Shown: piece by piece, positions 60,701 through 64,000 of the stretch
How the letters are laid out: the number at the start of each line of letters is the position of its first letter
Numbering within the stretch: position 1 is the first letter of the stretch
Origin: Parus major
Lineage: Eukaryota; Chordata; Aves; Passeriformes; Paridae
Reading direction: 5' to 3'
Length of the DNA: 64,000 nucleotides
NCBI RefSeq assembly: GCF_001522545.3
Contig: NC_031771.1
Location: 65,740,792 to 65,804,791, forward strand
The notes under the pieces: model-generated
What the model was told of the DNA's origin: nothing
Databases searched by the model: none
What the model saw: the letters and a program-made list of their open reading frames with translations, nothing else
Translations under genes and position numbers: made by a program

Positions 60701-63700
60701 TGTTAAATGTTAAGGGCTGTTGTAAGAGACACTTCTTGCTCCCACCATCCAGCAGTGCTGCTCCTGTCAGCCTTGTCCCATACAATCCTGAATAAAACCT
60801 GCAGTGAGTCGTAGAAATTAATCAGATATACACAAAGGTCGTGCATGAAGGGGGAGAGCTTCATTGATTCCTGCAGTCACACAATTTTTATAGCATTTCT
60901 AGTGCTTCCAGGCCAGATGTGAGTGTGGAGAAGAGGGACAATGGAAAAGGTGCATTCCCAATTTAGTTGTTCCTGACAGACTTATTTTTTCAAGCACCTC
61001 TCCCTGATATTTCTCTGAAATTCATTGTTGAGATTTTCTCCTTAGAGAAATGTACAGAGATTTTCTCCTTATCACCGGTTGAGGCTGCAGTTATTAAATG
61101 GAACAAACACCATCCTTAGTTGATGGAAATAAGCACAGCCCACGAAAACTTAGTCACTCCAGATTCCTAGGCCTGACTTTTGCAGGAATTCCACCCAGTA
61201 ATCCTTGCAATAAACCAAATATCCACCAGCTTACAGATGTTTGTGACCTTACCAACATCTGCCTGGCATTGTATTTACCAGAAGAGTGATTTGAGGGCTC
61301 ATGAACAACTTTCAAATGTCATCGTTTCTTCAAAGAGAGGAAGGGAAAGGAATGATTACTCACATACTGGACTATTTTGATTGTGAATCACAGAATTACT
61401 TCCCATACCCTGCTAGGCCATAGGATATACTAATTTTCTATTTATTGCAGACATAAATAAAGTAGTTTTCAGGAGATGGAACAAGGAATCCAATCACTGG
61501 AAATCCCTTCCTGGCAATGGGCATTCATTACAAGCCCAAACCTATTCATCACCAGCCTTTTATACCTTTTGCTTACATAGTTTGGCTGATTCACCTTCCA
61601 GGAAAAGTGATTGATTTGCTCTGAAGTGACCTATTTCCTCCTGAGAGGTGTGGGAGAGCTCTTATCAGTCAGACTCCTTGTCTTTGCTTTAGAGTAAATT
61701 GGCTTGGCTCCTGTCTGCCTTTCCCTGGGTTAGAGGGTGCAGCTCCTCAGCTTTCACACTGCCTGGCTTGAGGAGATGGATTTACAGCAAGTTGGCACAA
61801 CCTCTGTCTTAGTGGAAAAATGAGTGCCAGCTCTTTCATGTTTTGGGCTGAATTTAACAACACCCCTTGCAATTTAGGAGACAACCCCAAGAGTCCTGAG
61901 GGCAAGTTGAGGGAGGAGTCACTCCCACAGCCACCTCGAGAATCTGTGGTGAGAGGGAACAGCTCCATCCCACCCTCTGGGCTGATGTTCCCCTCCTCAT
62001 CTCCAATTTAACGCAGACCAAGTTCTACTTTCAGTACTTATATGGTCCCTGCTGCTGAGAGATGGGCTCGTTGTTCCCATGGAAATTTTTAGTACTCCTA
62101 GAAAACGGTGCCAGCTGGAATATTCACCCTCTGAGTGTCCAGCAAGCAGCACTTTCCATTTCCTCAGTGAAAATCCTCTTGGCTCCAGCGAGCGCTGCAG
62201 GAACCCACACACCCATGCAAACGAAGAATGACGCAGATTGGGATCTTGCAGATGGGAGCTGCAGATCTGAGGACAAGGAACAAAATTGGATGCTTCAGAA
62301 CATGAGGTTCATCTCCTCCAGGTGTCAGTCAGGTCACCATATCTCAACTCTGTGACGTTGCACAGCAATAACAGATGTGCTCTGTGCAGGCAGGGCTGTG
62401 CCAGCAGCACTCGTCCCTTTATCAGGCAGCTGCTTTTCTTGGTGCAGGCTCGTGGATTTCCAATAGTATCTATGAAAACAATCTTGTTTTGGAAAAACTT
62501 TTGGAGTAATAGGTTTGAGGCTTTCTGCAAGTAACACTGGGCCAATTCTCAGCTGTTGACAGAAATAACTAATTGCATTATTTGCATATATTTTTAATTC
62601 ATGGTGTCTCATTTCCTGTTTCCTTTTTTAGAATAACAAAAGCCCCTGATTGAGGTCCAGATTCTCAAACCTTTTGTTACTAAATAAACACTGAGTGATG
62701 CTAGTTAAGAAAACAGCATGTAGATTTTCTTGGTTTTTAGGGAGGGTTTATGATTTTGGCTTCCTGGCTGAAATATATTTTGTGAAAAAAACATCCTGGG
62801 ACTGATATATGAGTATATCCATACTAAAGTCACACTCAGCCATCGTGTTTCATTGGTATTCCTCACTGTGCTGTCCCTGTCCTCATGTACCAGAATGCAA
62901 AGGACCTGGAAAATATCCAATGTTTGGAGCTTGGTATTCACTGGTGGAGCTGATGACCCACAGGGACAAAACTGGGATCCAGGGCAATGACACTCAAAAC
63001 CAAGATGTTTTTTCAGCATAATCTGGTTTTGCCTGAGGCAGATGCTCTTCCAGTTGTGCAGAATACACGGCACTCTTTAGTTTTTTCCCAGTTTCTTACA
63101 AGCTTTCCAGATGCTGGGGATCTGAGACAGCTTGAGCCAGACAAACCCAGATGGATGTCATGGGAATATGAGGTCTCTCAATTATCAGATACTGCTAGAA
63201 CTTTGCATTAACAGCTTTGGACCAGCCAAGTGTTGGAGTCAGAGGCCCAGAGTGTGTGCCCTTATCTTTGGTACCTGGCTCTGACATCCAAGAAAGCACT
63301 GAATTTCATATAACACCATGGAAACAACTGCTAAATAGAAAAACTAAGAGTGTGAGTGTGTAAATTAGAGAGTTGTCTTAAGTCACTGGGTGAAAAAATT
63401 AAAGTTTAGAGTTTAAGCTAGTTTAAAAAACAAAAGACAAGATGGAGGATTTAGGGTGTTGTCTCTTCATCGTCTTCTAGAAGTTTTTGAGTAGTAATAA
63501 GTGATTGAATGAAAAGTGCCACAGTGCAGCACACAAGTGTTAGGTCATTGAGTCACTAAGAAAAATAATTTACTTGGCATTTGTTAATTGGATAAATAGA
63601 AATATAAAAAACCTTCAAGTTCTTTGTTAGCCATTTTGCACCTTTCTATCTTAGTGCACATAGCTCCTTGTACCCTGTATACATGAAATGTAGATAAGAG

Positions 63701-63900
63701 AAGAATAAACAACCAGGTCCAAACAAGAGAAAACTGCTTCTCATCAATCTTCAGTCCAAGAGAGAAAAAGAACCCAGCCACAAGTGCCCCATGAGGACAG
63801 CCAAGAACTTTGTCTACACCTTCCCATGGGTTTGTGCCCTTAACCCACCTCAGGCTCTTAAATGTACCCTGACCACGCAGCCCAGCTCTGTTGTGCAAGA
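60701..63900. other. Non-coding sequence
   Basis: 60701-60810 contains an AATAAA (60790) after a C/T-rich stretch and could be an LTR remnant, but it has no clear boundaries. A 15-base direct repeat GAGATTTTCTCCTTA lies at 61030-61044 and 61057-61071. No gene is recognised. Confidence 0.4.
61030..61071. repeat. Direct repeat, 15 bases, 27-base period
   Basis: GAGATTTTCTCCTTA occurs twice, exactly. Confidence 0.85.
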
Positions 63901-64000
63901 GACAGGCTGAGAGCTGGGGATGTTCAGCCTGGAGAAGAGAAAGGTTCCAGGGAGATCTTATTGTGGCATCTCAGTACTTGAAGAGGACCTATAAAAAACA
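63901..64000 (+). mobile_element. CR1 LINE fragment, continues past the right edge
   Basis: The plus strand reads 'gacaggctgagagctgggg', 'atgttcagcctggagaagag' and 'cagtacttgaagaggaccta', CR1 in sense orientation from the end of ORF2. The 3' UTR should lie beyond 64000. Confidence 0.93.

Noticed and set aside
1600..64000. CRISPR arrays, operons, riboswitches, bacterial terminators
   Set aside because: The sequence is vertebrate nuclear DNA. No regularly spaced identical repeats or bacterial gene organisation are present.

Overview
The window reads as non-coding nuclear DNA of a bird, most likely a songbird (Passeriformes). The sequence is AT-rich and poor in CpG. It carries about seventeen dispersed CR1 LINE 3' ends of the kind typical of bird genomes, recognised by the phrase that reads, in element sense, 'ggtcccttccaaccc...ccattctgtgattct'. 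Several use the 'ccctggatccctggaagtg' and 'catggcaggg' variants that I associate with passerines. I recognise no conserved host protein, tRNA or rRNA, so the region is best read as a gene desert or a very long intron.

The left edge (1-1044, minus strand) is different: GC-rich, CpG-rich and viral. From a well-placed ATG at 686 the minus strand stays open to base 1, giving 228 codons with no stop. It encodes the start of a retroviral Gag: an N-terminal Met-Gly, a matrix-like domain, then a Pro/Ser-rich linker. The leader (687-1044) holds a strong splice donor. A 555-base assembly gap (1045-1599) sits where the 5' LTR should be. The rest of the provirus lies to the left of the window. Because the frame has no stop inside the window, a search for complete ORFs misses it.

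From 1600 to 64000 the content is: CR1 copies in both orientations, including two inverted pairs (31205-33795 and 39352-42440); three much older CR1/L3-like relics (about 12475-13040, 23530-23730, 56200-56480); one probable solo LTR (30095-30449); microsatellites (notably 52960-53139); and several unusually perfect short palindromes (16312, 18132, 23781, 24543). A few unassigned open frames with some exon-like character (14533-14937, 52480-52728, 60257-60331) are listed with low confidence.

There is no operon or pathway to reconstruct. The only protein-coding sequence supported with confidence is the partial endogenous gag.
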